Assembly (NCBI GenBank): GCA_045646525.1
Contig: JAZRKX010000011.1
Coordinates: 1-48,335, forward strand
Direction: 5' to 3'
Length of the DNA: 48,335 bases
Origin: RGIG8748 sp045646525
GTDB taxonomy: Bacteria > Bacillota > Clostridia > UMGS1810
The translations under genes and the position numbers were made by a program. The notes below the pieces were generated by a model, which had not been told where the DNA came from, ran no database searches, and saw only the letters and a list, made by a program, of their open reading frames with translations. This document shows positions 30,451-38,155 of this stretch, piece after piece (position 1 is the stretch's first letter; each line of letters opens with the position of its first letter).

Positions 30451-31120
30451 TGCTGTGGCTACCATTTCAGATGTGGAATTGGTAGCCGAAAAAACTTATC
30501 ACAACTCAAAAAAGATAAGCCAAAACGACAGACAGCGCAGAGACGAGTTCGTTGACCTTTATGGCATAGAGTTTTCAAGAAATAGCGACAATGAGAATAA
30601 GGCTGTTTTCCATGTGTCTGTATCTGGCGATGCGGCATACATGGAGAGGTTTCAGTTCAAGATTGTCATTGAGGGTTTCCAGTCAACAGCAGGCTCGGAG
30701 ACTACAGGAACTTCCGTTAAGGAAAATCCAGACACCGTTTCTGGCGATACGCTTGTATTAAAGGACACCTTGACTCCGAACCCTCATAAACACAATATTG
30801 TTCCGGGAACTGCGACAATACCAGTCACCACATCGAACTTCCAAGTTTGGTGTGAGGGTCAAAATATAACCTCAAACCTAATGGCGCAATGTGTTGAGCA
30901 TGGTTGGGATTGGTTTGACGGAGAAGGCGTTTTCCCCTCAAAAGACCTTGAACAGTCATTCGATTTGATTGAAGTGGCAAGCGATTTTGAAGCGGATAAC
31001 AAACCAGACATTGCATCCAAAATATTACAGCAAGGTTGGAAGCCTATCACATTGAAAGCGGATGCGCCGTTTTATGCCACCATGGTATTGTACCTAAAGT
31101 ATCAGCACATGAACAGGTAG
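30440..31120 (+). CDS. Baseplate/tail protein of unknown function
   Basis: 226 aa from ATG 30440 with GAGAGGAAC upstream, overlapping the tail-tip gene by 11 bases. Beta-rich with Gly/Ser/Thr-rich linkers (TAGSETTGTSVKEN, ATIPVTTSNFQVW) and TLTPNPHKHNIVPG. Location suggests a tail-tip or fibre-anchor protein. No family recognised. Confidence 0.62.
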   Translation: MRNDAVATISDVELVAEKTYHNSKKISQNDRQRRDEFVDLYGIEFSRNSDNENKAVFHVSVSGDAAYMERFQFKIVIEGFQSTAGSETTGTSVKENPDTVSGDTLVLKDTLTPNPHKHNIVPGTATIPVTTSNFQVWCEGQNITSNLMAQCVEHGWDWFDGEGVFPSKDLEQSFDLIEVASDFEADNKPDIASKILQQGWKPITLKADAPFYATMVLYLKYQHMNR

Positions 31121-31128
31121 AGTTAGGG

Positions 31129-31168
31129 CAGGGCGTGGCGGCTCTCTCCTCTCGGCTGTTGCGCCCTG
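31129..31168 (+). other. Stem-loop between tail genes
   Basis: CAGGGCG (31129-31135) pairs with CGCCCTG (31162-31168) across 26 nt. No T-run follows, so it is unlikely to be a strong terminator. It may be an RNA processing or attenuation site. Confidence 0.45.
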
Positions 31169-31189
31169 TCGTGCCTCTAAAGGAGTTGT

Positions 31190-31375
31190 ATGAGAAAAGA
31201 ATATTTAGAATATACATTGGAACATCCCGAAGAAATGGTAGGCGTTCTTACGCTCCTACAGCGTTCTGACAGGATTCAAATGGAAAGAGACGAGAGAATT
31301 AAACGGAAACTTGCGTTGATTCAGTTGTGCAGAGAGGAGATTGAGAGGAATGAAGCACATAACAAACGGAGTTGA
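31190..31375 (+). CDS. Small charged coiled-coil protein
   Basis: 61 aa with AAAGGAG upstream of the ATG. Helical and highly charged (RSDRIQMERDERIKRKLALIQLCREEIER). It lies between tail genes. Function unknown; a small assembly factor is possible. Confidence 0.6.
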   Translation: MRKEYLEYTLEHPEEMVGVLTLLQRSDRIQMERDERIKRKLALIQLCREEIERNEAHNKRS

Positions 31376-31820
31376 CGGCATAGCAGAGGACATGATTAGG
31401 TCGATAGTTCAGCTATCATGTTCCGAACTACACCAGAAAACGCTTTACGAGAAGTACACAGCAGAACTGGAAAACGGTCTGATTGACACAGAGAAGCAAG
31501 AAGTCGTTGACAAGCAGATTGAGAAAATCGGGGAAGCGTTAGAGGACTTGAATGAGTTGGCACAGCTACGGAGAAGAGCGATGCTGACTCTTTTCAATTT
31601 ATACGATGGCGACAAATCCTACTGGTGTCAAATCAAACATCTGGGAGCGGCGGCATACTGCCTTATGGAGTGCTATCTTGCTTCTGACGATGACGCAGAG
31701 ATACTGACATTAGCCATGGACGCAAACAGGGCGTTCACAAGAGCCATTTCTCACTTCATTGGTGTAGAGATAACCGATTGTGCGGCTTGCTTATCAGATT
31801 TATTGAAAGGTGAAAAATGA
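31350..31820 (+). CDS. Helical tail-module protein
   Basis: 156 aa from ATG 31350 with GAGAGGA upstream, overlapping the 61-aa gene. Helix-rich throughout (SCSELHQKTLYEKYTAEL, VDKQIEKIGEALEDLNELAQL). No family recognised. It overlaps the next gene by ATGA. Confidence 0.62.
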   Translation: MKHITNGVDGIAEDMIRSIVQLSCSELHQKTLYEKYTAELENGLIDTEKQEVVDKQIEKIGEALEDLNELAQLRRRAMLTLFNLYDGDKSYWCQIKHLGAAAYCLMECYLASDDDAEILTLAMDANRAFTRAISHFIGVEITDCAACLSDLLKGEK

Positions 31821-32170
31821 GTTATTCAATTAACGGAACAACCATAACCATGACACGAGGAGATACATTCAAGGCTACTATCACTCTGATGAAAGATGAT
31901 GTAGTTTACACGCCTGTCGAGGGTGACAAGATACGCTTTGCGGTCAAGCACACGACTATGTTTTGTGACAAGGGCGAGTATGTAGATACCGAGCCGTTGA
32001 TTTTGAAAGATGTTCCCATTGATACAATGACGCTTACTCTTGACCCAGAAGATACCAAGAGTTTTGAGTTCGGGAAGTATGTGTACGATATGGAAATCAC
32101 TTTCGCTGACGGAACGGTAGATACATTCATTACGGCTTCTCCGTTTATCTTGAAGCCAGAGGTACACTAA
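31817..32170 (+). CDS. Beta-sandwich baseplate protein, BppU-N-like
   Basis: 117 aa, ATGA overlap. The pattern TMTRGDTFKATITL, then VYTPVEGDKIRFAVK and GKYVYDMEITFADG, resembles the N-terminal immunoglobulin-like domains found in baseplate upper proteins of Firmicutes phages. It likely anchors fibres to the baseplate. Confidence 0.66.
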   Translation: MSYSINGTTITMTRGDTFKATITLMKDDVVYTPVEGDKIRFAVKHTTMFCDKGEYVDTEPLILKDVPIDTMTLTLDPEDTKSFEFGKYVYDMEITFADGTVDTFITASPFILKPEVH

Positions 32171-32457
32171 TGCTTTGCGGTGAAGCGTCAGCAACGGCGC
32201 ACTTGGAAGCCACTCTGTCTGGAGAGAGTCAGATAAGCGGTGTATTACAGGGTGTCGGTTCATTAGTTGGTGCTATCACAGTCGGTAAATGCTCTGACAT
32301 AGAAGTGTACACAGGCAGTTACGAGGTAACGCCTACACAGTCAGAACAGACTTTACAGACAAGAGACAAGCTGATGAACGACAATGTACGAGTTTTACCG
32401 ATTCCTTCTAATTACGGATTGATTACTTGGAACGGCTCGGTACTTACAGTTTCATAA
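32170..32457 (+). CDS. Small fibre/baseplate adaptor protein
   Basis: 95 aa starting in the stop of the previous gene (TAATG). The C-terminal part (YTGSYEVTPTQSEQTLQTRDKL, VRVLPIPSNYGLITWNG) is a motif frequently seen in small proteins between baseplate and fibre genes. Function unknown; a structural linker is likely. Confidence 0.64.
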   Translation: MLCGEASATAHLEATLSGESQISGVLQGVGSLVGAITVGKCSDIEVYTGSYEVTPTQSEQTLQTRDKLMNDNVRVLPIPSNYGLITWNGSVLTVS

Positions 32458-32470
32458 TTAGGAGGATAAA

Positions 32471-32869
32471 ATGGCGCAGAATGTAATTATTAACGGCGTT
32501 ACTTACGGCAATGTACCCGAAGTAGACATACCGAAACAGGGCGGTGGAACGGCAAAGTTCTTTGACACTTCAAGCGCAGACGCAACAGCGGCGTTTATTC
32601 TAAACGGAAAGAAAGCATACAACGCATCGGGAGAGATTACAGGCAATATGCCTATGAACGGTGGCATGACCAACACTATCGGCACGAAAGACGGTACGGT
32701 TGTAGTTCCCGAAGGGTACACCTACGGTGGCACTATCAGCTTGACGAATGTTGCCGACTGTGTATCTGCGAACATCTTATCTGGCAAGAGTATTCTCGGC
32801 GTTTCTGGCTCTCTCACCGTTCCTACCGTATCGCAGGACAGCACGACAAAGATTCTTTCGATTAGTTGA
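32471..32869 (+). CDS. Tail-fibre-like protein
   Basis: 132 aa with AGGAGG upstream. Shares the VIINGVTYGNVPEVDIPKQG-type start with the next gene, and ends in short Gly/Ser/Val repeats (GKSILGVSGSLTV). It is a repeated baseplate/fibre module; the repeats fold as short beta strands. Confidence 0.66.
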   Translation: MAQNVIINGVTYGNVPEVDIPKQGGGTAKFFDTSSADATAAFILNGKKAYNASGEITGNMPMNGGMTNTIGTKDGTVVVPEGYTYGGTISLTNVADCVSANILSGKSILGVSGSLTVPTVSQDSTTKILSIS

Positions 32870-32879
32870 GAGGTGAACT

Positions 32880-33434
32880 ATGGCGCAGGATATAACCTTA
32901 CTCGGCGCACAATATGAAGATGTACCCGGAGTCACATTGCCAAAAACAGGCGGTGGTGATGCGACATTCTATGATGTCACCGACACGACAGCCACAGCAG
33001 AAGATGTGGCAAGCGGTAAGGTGTTTGTCAGTTCGACAGGTTCTATCACTATCGGAACAGGAGATTTCACTATGTTTTTAGCGGCTTATGGCAAATCGAC
33101 TTACGCAGAAGTTTTGGCGGCTTACAAAGCCAATCAGATTGTGTATGCAAGAGCATCGTCAAACTCAAACCCTGCGACTGGCAATCAGACAAGAATGGCG
33201 TTCATGGCGTATGTCAACAATGAAGCTACCCCGACCGAGTTTGAATTTCAGTATTACAGGTCTGTCAGTAGTCATAGCGACAGTCAGCAAGGCGACCAAG
33301 TATATGTTTACAAGTTGAACAGTAGCGGTACATGGTCTGTGACTGTCAGAAGTGCGTTCACCAAGATAGTGGCAGGCACAGGCTTGGCAAGCAGTTACAG
33401 TAACGGTGTGCTTACTATCAGTCTGGCAGATTAA
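32880..33434 (+). CDS. Tail-fibre-like protein, paralogue of the previous gene
   Basis: 184 aa with GAGAGGTG upstream. Its N-terminus (ITLLGAQYEDVPGVTLPKTGGGDATFYD) is homologous to that of the 132-aa gene, so the two arose by duplication. The C-terminal part is beta-rich and ends KIVAGTGLASSYSNGVLTI. Likely a virion surface protein. Confidence 0.66.
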   Translation: MAQDITLLGAQYEDVPGVTLPKTGGGDATFYDVTDTTATAEDVASGKVFVSSTGSITIGTGDFTMFLAAYGKSTYAEVLAAYKANQIVYARASSNSNPATGNQTRMAFMAYVNNEATPTEFEFQYYRSVSSHSDSQQGDQVYVYKLNSSGTWSVTVRSAFTKIVAGTGLASSYSNGVLTISLAD

Positions 33435-33449
33435 ACAGGAGGAATAATA

Positions 33450-34403
33450 ATGGCTAAACCTTTTATGTGCGGTGATGAAGTTGCCGTGTATATCCCCGAA
33501 GGTGGTTGCGATTGCAACTATACATTACAGAGAGTAGAGGACGAGAATTATGCGTATGCCTACAAGCTGATGCTCAACGGCTCACAGGTAGGTGACTTGA
33601 TTACCGTTCCGTATGATAAGTATGTCAGCAATGCCATTCTCGCAACCGTCACAGACCCCGAAACTCCGTATGCAGGGGCAGAAATCGGAGATTTATATTT
33701 GGATATTTCCTTTATGAATTATCCCGAACACATCTATGTTCCGATGAAGAGTCTTATGAGTGGCGGCTATCAATTTGTTGATGCACTTCCCGATGTCGGA
33801 GACTCACGGTATATCTACCTTGTTGATGACGGACATGGTGGCTATGACCGTTATGTGTGGGATTCGACCAATCAAGACTGGATTGATTTAGGTAGTACGG
33901 AAATCGACTTGTCGAACTACTACACAAAGACAGAGATTGACGGCATGATTTCCAACATCATGCTCCGTATGTACCCTATCGGCTCTATCTATGTTTCTGT
34001 GAACAACACCGACCCCGGTACGATTTTTGGTGGAACATGGGAGCAGATTCAAGACAGATTTCTGTTGGCGGCAGGCTCTACCTACTCGGCAGGTTCTACT
34101 GGTGGTGCGGCAACCGTAAAACTTACTGCGGCACAGAGCGGTATCAGAGCGCATAGCCATGGTCATACATTCACGATAGGCCCGGCAGGGCATAGGATTC
34201 GTGCCGCCCATGTGCAAGTTCCGGGTACAAGCGGTGCGGCGAGAGCGTTCCCGAATAGTACATCTGGTTATTCAGAAAACACATTTACCGATGGACATAC
34301 TATCTCTGGTTCTATTTCGCAGAACACAGCCGCAGACGCTACATCGGCGCATACAAATATGCCGCCATACTTGACTGTATATGTATGGAAGAGGACAGCA
34401 TAA
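33450..34403 (+). CDS. Receptor-binding/tail-fibre protein
   Basis: 317 aa with AGGAGG upstream. Ends in a domain with YPIGSIYVSVNNTDPGTIFG (about residue 175) and RAHSHGHTFTIG, then GHTISGSI and PYLTVYVWKRT. The His-x-His-x-His cluster recalls metal-binding tail-fibre tips (as in T4 gp37). The same domain closes the next, collagen-like gene. Confidence 0.78.
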   Translation: MAKPFMCGDEVAVYIPEGGCDCNYTLQRVEDENYAYAYKLMLNGSQVGDLITVPYDKYVSNAILATVTDPETPYAGAEIGDLYLDISFMNYPEHIYVPMKSLMSGGYQFVDALPDVGDSRYIYLVDDGHGGYDRYVWDSTNQDWIDLGSTEIDLSNYYTKTEIDGMISNIMLRMYPIGSIYVSVNNTDPGTIFGGTWEQIQDRFLLAAGSTYSAGSTGGAATVKLTAAQSGIRAHSHGHTFTIGPAGHRIRAAHVQVPGTSGAARAFPNSTSGYSENTFTDGHTISGSISQNTAADATSAHTNMPPYLTVYVWKRTA

Positions 34404-34406
34404 TAA

Positions 34407-35792
34407 ATGGCAACCATCAAGCACATACAAACTCCCGATGGAGTAATACATGACATAGGCGCAGGTGGCTCTACAGGGGCGACTGGAGCAACAGGCGCAA
34501 CAGGAGCAACAGGAGCAACTGGTCCGCAAGGTCCTACAGGCTCTACTGGTGCTACAGGGGCAACTGGCGCAACAGGAGCAACTGGTCCAACTGGTGCTAC
34601 AGGAGCGACTGGACCTCAAGGAGCGACTGGATGGACAGGTCCGAAGGGTGATACTGGCACAACTGGTGATACTGGTCCAACTGGTGCTACAGGTCCACAG
34701 GGAGCGACTGGATGGACTGGTCCTAAAGGCGATACAGGACCTCAAGGCGACACAGGACCTCAAGGCGACACAGGACCGCAGGGAGCGACTGGTTGGACTG
34801 GACCTCAAGGAGTACAAGGTCCTCAAGGAGACACAGGACCAAAGGGCGATACAGGTCCTCAAGGTGCTACAGGTTGGACTGGACCTAAAGGCGATACAGG
34901 AGACCAAGGACCGAAGGGCGATACAGGAGATAATGGACCTGTTGGCGCAACAGGAGCAACTGGACCTCAAGGAGAAGCAGGACCTACTGGTGCTACTGGA
35001 CCTACAGGGGCAACTGGACCAAAGGGAGATACTGGCGAACAAGGACCAGTAGGTTCTACTGGACCAAAGGGCGATACAGGCGATACAGGTCCACAAGGAG
35101 CAACTGGTTGGACAGGTCCTAAAGGAGATACTGGCGAACAAGGTGCTACTGGCGAAACTGGACCTACTGGAGCAACTGGTTGGACAGGTCCGCAGGGAGA
35201 ACAAGGTCCTAAAGGCGATACAGGAGAGACAGGTTCTACAGGAGCGACAGGACCTAAAGGTGACACAGGACCAGAAGGAGCAACTGGACCTACTGGTGCT
35301 ACTGGTCCTGCCGGAACGGTCACTATTGATATGATATATCCTGTAGGGTCTATTTATATGTCTGTCAACTCCACATCTCCGCAAACTCTTTTCGGCGGTG
35401 AGTGGGCAGAGATAAATGGTAGATTTCTTGTAGCACAAGGAAGTAACGGAGCGTCCGGCGCAGAAGCACTGAACCTTACGGCAGGTGCGACTGGCGGTTC
35501 GTCAACCGTTACTCTTACAGGCGCACAAAGCGGTGTACAGGCTCACACGCATAGTCACACGCTTGCCGTTTCTCCGTCAGCGCATAAGTTGAGATTGGCA
35601 GGTGTCGCACTTGGTTCTGGTGGTACATCGAGGAATATACCGAACTCGACAAGTGGAACATCAAACGCAACATTTACAGACACTCACTCACTTACTGGTA
35701 GCATTTCTGATGCGACAGCCAAAAATGCGACAACGGCGCACGAGAACAAGCCGCCGTATTTAGCGGTTTATATGTGGAAAAGAACCGCATAA
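34407..35792 (+). CDS. Collagen-like tail-fibre protein
   Basis: 461 aa. Residues about 21-302 form about 94 Gly-x-y triplets rich in Thr and Pro (GATGATGAT, GATGWTGPKGDTG), a collagen-like triple-helix stalk. The last 155 residues are the same fibre-tip domain as in the upstream gene (YPVGSIYMSVNSTSPQ, QAHTHSHTL). Only a weak ribosome site is visible before the ATG. It likely forms a long trimeric stalk carrying a receptor-binding tip. The many threonines make it a possible target of the adjacent glycosyltransferase. Confidence 0.88.
   Translation: MATIKHIQTPDGVIHDIGAGGSTGATGATGATGATGATGPQGPTGSTGATGATGATGATGPTGATGATGPQGATGWTGPKGDTGTTGDTGPTGATGPQGATGWTGPKGDTGPQGDTGPQGDTGPQGATGWTGPQGVQGPQGDTGPKGDTGPQGATGWTGPKGDTGDQGPKGDTGDNGPVGATGATGPQGEAGPTGATGPTGATGPKGDTGEQGPVGSTGPKGDTGDTGPQGATGWTGPKGDTGEQGATGETGPTGATGWTGPQGEQGPKGDTGETGSTGATGPKGDTGPEGATGPTGATGPAGTVTIDMIYPVGSIYMSVNSTSPQTLFGGEWAEINGRFLVAQGSNGASGAEALNLTAGATGGSSTVTLTGAQSGVQAHTHSHTLAVSPSAHKLRLAGVALGSGGTSRNIPNSTSGTSNATFTDTHSLTGSISDATAKNATTAHENKPPYLAVYMWKRTA
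34467..35313 (+). repeat. Collagen-like coding repeat
   Basis: Nine-base Gly-x-y repeat units, roughly 94 copies, with short internal blocks such as the GATGWTGP unit recurring about every 20-35 triplets. The DNA is highly repetitive and could recombine to change fibre length. Confidence 0.9.
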
Positions 35793-35807
35793 TCGAGAGG
35801 AAAAACA

Positions 35808-36446
35808 ATGAAAATATTTATAGCTGTTCCTACTTATGAGAACATCTATCCCGACACCTTCAAGGCGATATACGGACTGAACAGGGGCGACCATTGGGTT
35901 GTCTTTGATTTTGTCAGAGGGTACGACTGTGCTACTGCGAGAAACTGTATCGGCAGACAAGCGGTAGCCGAAAAATCCGACTATGTTCTCATGGTGGATA
36001 ACGATGTGACGATACCGGGCGATGCTCTTATCAATCTCCTGTCACATGGAGAAGATGTCGTCCTTGGTTTCTATGCGCATCGTGATAGTGGCAGACCGTA
36101 TGACGGAGCGACATCGGTATGCAAACTATATCAGCCTAACGGCGAAAAATGGTACAACTATCCGCACGAAAGCCAGTACACCATCGAAGAACTGCGCAAA
36201 CTTCGTGATAACGGAGAGTATAAAGTTCAGATTCATGGCGGTGGAATGGGTTGTGCGCTTATCAAGACGGAACTGTTTGAGAAGTTAGAGTTTCCGTGGT
36301 TTGCGTGGGTCAACTACAAAAACGGAAGAGTTCTTGGAGAAGATTTATACTTTTGCGAACAACTCAAAAAGAACAACATACCAGTATATACCGATACAAG
36401 AGTGGCTTGCGGTCACATGATGAGGACTATACAGCAAGTCAAGTAA
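35808..36446 (+). CDS. Glycosyltransferase, GT-A fold
   Basis: 212 aa with GAGAGG upstream. It contains FIAVPTYENIYPDTFKAI and SDYVLMVDNDVTIPG, the DxD (DND) metal/sugar-binding motif of GT-A enzymes near residues 64-66, and later a conserved Gly-Gly-Met-Gly-Cys segment. The enzyme would transfer a sugar from a nucleotide donor. Immediately after the Thr-rich collagen-like fibre, so glycosylation of that fibre is a natural hypothesis (inference). Modification of host wall or DNA is an alternative. Confidence 0.76.
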   Translation: MKIFIAVPTYENIYPDTFKAIYGLNRGDHWVVFDFVRGYDCATARNCIGRQAVAEKSDYVLMVDNDVTIPGDALINLLSHGEDVVLGFYAHRDSGRPYDGATSVCKLYQPNGEKWYNYPHESQYTIEELRKLRDNGEYKVQIHGGGMGCALIKTELFEKLEFPWFAWVNYKNGRVLGEDLYFCEQLKKNNIPVYTDTRVACGHMMRTIQQVK

Positions 36447-36462
36447 CAAAGGAAGTAACATC

Positions 36463-36840
36463 ATGGAACAAATCACAATAGGACAAATAGTAGCGGCGTT
36501 AGCGTTCATCGTTGGTTTCATAGGGAGTGTGAGTTATATCAAAACGCATATACAGAAGTGGATTGCCGATTCTCTCAAAGAACAGTTTGCCAAGGTCGAT
36601 TCGCAGTTTGACAAGGTTGACGAGCGGATAGACCACCTCGAAAACCACATGGAAGGGATAGATGTTGCTACCTGTAAAAACTTTCTTGTCGCCCGACTAT
36701 CGGAGATAGAAAAAGGCTCGTACTGGAATGATGTGGAGACTGAACGCTTCTGGGAGCAGTACGAACACTATCGTAAGCATGGCGGCAACACATACATTCA
36801 GACAAAAGTAGAGAAACTAAAAGACGAAGGTAAGCTGTAG
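36463..36840 (+). CDS. Membrane-anchored coiled-coil protein (XhlA-like)
   Basis: 125 aa with AAGGAAG upstream. One N-terminal membrane segment (VAALAFIVGFIGSVSYI, residues 9-25) is followed by a coiled coil (FAKVDSQFDKVDERIDHLENHMEG). This layout is typical of XhlA-type or small holin-associated proteins next to holin genes. It is directly upstream of the holin. Confidence 0.68.
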   Translation: MEQITIGQIVAALAFIVGFIGSVSYIKTHIQKWIADSLKEQFAKVDSQFDKVDERIDHLENHMEGIDVATCKNFLVARLSEIEKGSYWNDVETERFWEQYEHYRKHGGNTYIQTKVEKLKDEGKL

Positions 36841-36854
36841 AAAGAGAGGTTTAC

Positions 36855-37106
36855 ATGAGTAATAAGGTTTATGACATTCTGGCTTATATTGGGCGCATCG
36901 TTCTTCCTGCCTGTGCCACGCTGTACGGAACACTCGCAGGTATTTGGCAGTTGCCGTATGGAGAAGCGATTGTCGCAACCATTTCTGCCATCGCACTTTT
37001 CCTCAACGCTCTGTTGAAGATTCAGTCCAATGGCTATGACCCGACAGGGTTTAATCGTGAAACTTTAGAAGAATTGTCAGATGGGAGAGGAGACGACAAT
37101 GAGTAA
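36855..37106 (+). CDS. Holin
   Basis: 83 aa with GAGAGG upstream. Two membrane segments (VLPACATLYGTLAGIW and ATISAIALFLNALLKI), a short polar loop and a charged acidic C-terminus. Same arrangement as the phage holin families found before endolysins in Firmicutes phages. It forms the pore through which the endolysin reaches the cell wall. The endolysin starts inside its last codons. Confidence 0.82.
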   Translation: MSNKVYDILAYIGRIVLPACATLYGTLAGIWQLPYGEAIVATISAIALFLNALLKIQSNGYDPTGFNRETLEELSDGRGDDNE

Positions 37107-37857
37107 TTCTAAACTGGTATCATATACAAGGTGGAGTCCGAATCATTCTGGTAAACGGAATCATAAGATTGACAGGATTTCTCCGCATTGCGTAGTCGGT
37201 CAATGCTCTATTGAAACGCTTGGTCAGATTTTCTCCAAGACATCACGACAGGCAAGCTGTCAGTACGGCATTGGCAAGGACGGAAGAATCGGTCAGTATG
37301 TCAGCGAGTCAAACCGTTCATGGTGTACATCGTCTGCGGCTAATGACAATCGAGCCGTGACGATTGAGTGCGCTTCCGATACCAAGTCACCGTACAAAAT
37401 GAATACCAAGGTTATCAATTCTCTTATCAAGCTGTGTGTTGACATCTGCAAGAGGAACGGCAAGACAAAACTGCTTTGGCTCGGCAATAAGTCGAAGTCA
37501 TTGAACTATGCTCCGAAGTCGAACGAGATGGTTATTACTTGCCATAGGTGGTTTGCGAACAAAAGCTGCCCGGGAGACTTCCTCTACAATAAATTAGGAA
37601 GCATCGCTAAAGAGGTCACGAAACAGCTTGGCGGTTCAACGCCTGCTCCAACGCCTGCTCCTGCTCCAAGCAAGTCTTACAAGGTCAAGGTCACGGCTGA
37701 TGTGCTGAATGTCCGTGAGAAGCCTAACGCAAGTTCCAAGATTAAGACGAAGATTAAGAAGGGTGAGATTTACACCATCGTTTCCACCAGTAAGGGTTGG
37801 GGCAAGCTGAAAAGCGGTGCAGGTTGGATAAACTTGGCATACACGAAGAAAGTGTAG
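37099..37857 (+). CDS. Endolysin, N-acetylmuramoyl-L-alanine amidase with SH3b
   Basis: 252 aa from ATG 37099 with GAGAGGAG upstream, overlapping the holin by 8 bases. Amidase_2/PGRP-like domain (residues about 1-172): zinc ligands His30 (SPHCVVGQ), His149 (CHRWFA), Cys157 (KSCPGDF). A Pro/Ala linker (STPAPTPAPAPSK) joins an SH3b domain (about residues 195-252) with VLNVREKPNASSKI and WGKLKSGAGWI, which binds peptidoglycan. It cuts the amide bond between glycan and peptide to lyse the host. Confidence 0.9.
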   Translation: MSNSKLVSYTRWSPNHSGKRNHKIDRISPHCVVGQCSIETLGQIFSKTSRQASCQYGIGKDGRIGQYVSESNRSWCTSSAANDNRAVTIECASDTKSPYKMNTKVINSLIKLCVDICKRNGKTKLLWLGNKSKSLNYAPKSNEMVITCHRWFANKSCPGDFLYNKLGSIAKEVTKQLGGSTPAPTPAPAPSKSYKVKVTADVLNVREKPNASSKIKTKIKKGEIYTIVSTSKGWGKLKSGAGWINLAYTKKV

Positions 37858-37886
37858 CGTTCTTTTCTATCATCTCCTTTTGTTGC

Positions 37887-37928
37887 GTGGGCGGTGCAGG
37901 GTCAAACGCTCTGTACTGCCCACTTTTT
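37887..37928 (+). terminator. Terminator after endolysin
   Basis: A 13-bp stem, GTGGGCGGTGCAG (37887-37899) with CTGTACTGCCCAC (37911-37923), two G.U/mismatch positions, an 11-nt loop and TTTTT. It closes the late operon. Confidence 0.85.
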
Positions 37929-38129
37929 GCCCACTTTTGCAATAAAAAATCTCGGAAACCTGTCAACCATGCGGTATTCCGAGAATCGAAAAAAGCGGGT
38001 GATGGACAATCATTTCATGCTATTAGGTCGGTCATAATCCTTCTAAAGCCCATGGTTAAGCCATTCTTCATTTTAGGTCAAACTGGCTTCCACCACATTT
38101 TGTGGTCGATTTGCCCACTTTCTGCCCAC
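37917..38129. other. Candidate attP region with paired arm-type repeats
   Basis: TGCCCAC occurs as a pair with 11-bp period at 37917-37934 and again as a pair with 11-bp period at 38112-38129, about 180 bp apart, beside the integrase gene. Between them lie an inverted repeat TCTCGGAA...TTCCGAGA (about 37950-37984) and AAAAAAGCGGGTGATGG (about 37989-38005), which resembles the complement of a tRNA-Gly 3' end. This fits an attP with arm sites and a core in the middle, but the core is not proven. The 298 bases between endolysin and integrase hold no other gene. Confidence 0.5.
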
Positions 38130-38155
38130 TAAAAATTGCTTTTTATTCCATGTAT

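Noticed and set aside
34272..35438. 388-aa minus-strand frame and a CRISPR-like regular repeat
   Set aside because: Both result from the 9-bp collagen-like coding repeat; units are contiguous, not spaced by unique spacers.
32471..35792. Diversity-generating retroelement
   Set aside because: No reverse transcriptase and no template/variable repeat pair with adenine-specific differences is visible near the fibre genes.
37989..38005. tRNA-like sequence near attP
   Set aside because: Only the acceptor-end-like part is present; no cloverleaf can be formed, so it is a possible att core and not a tRNA gene.
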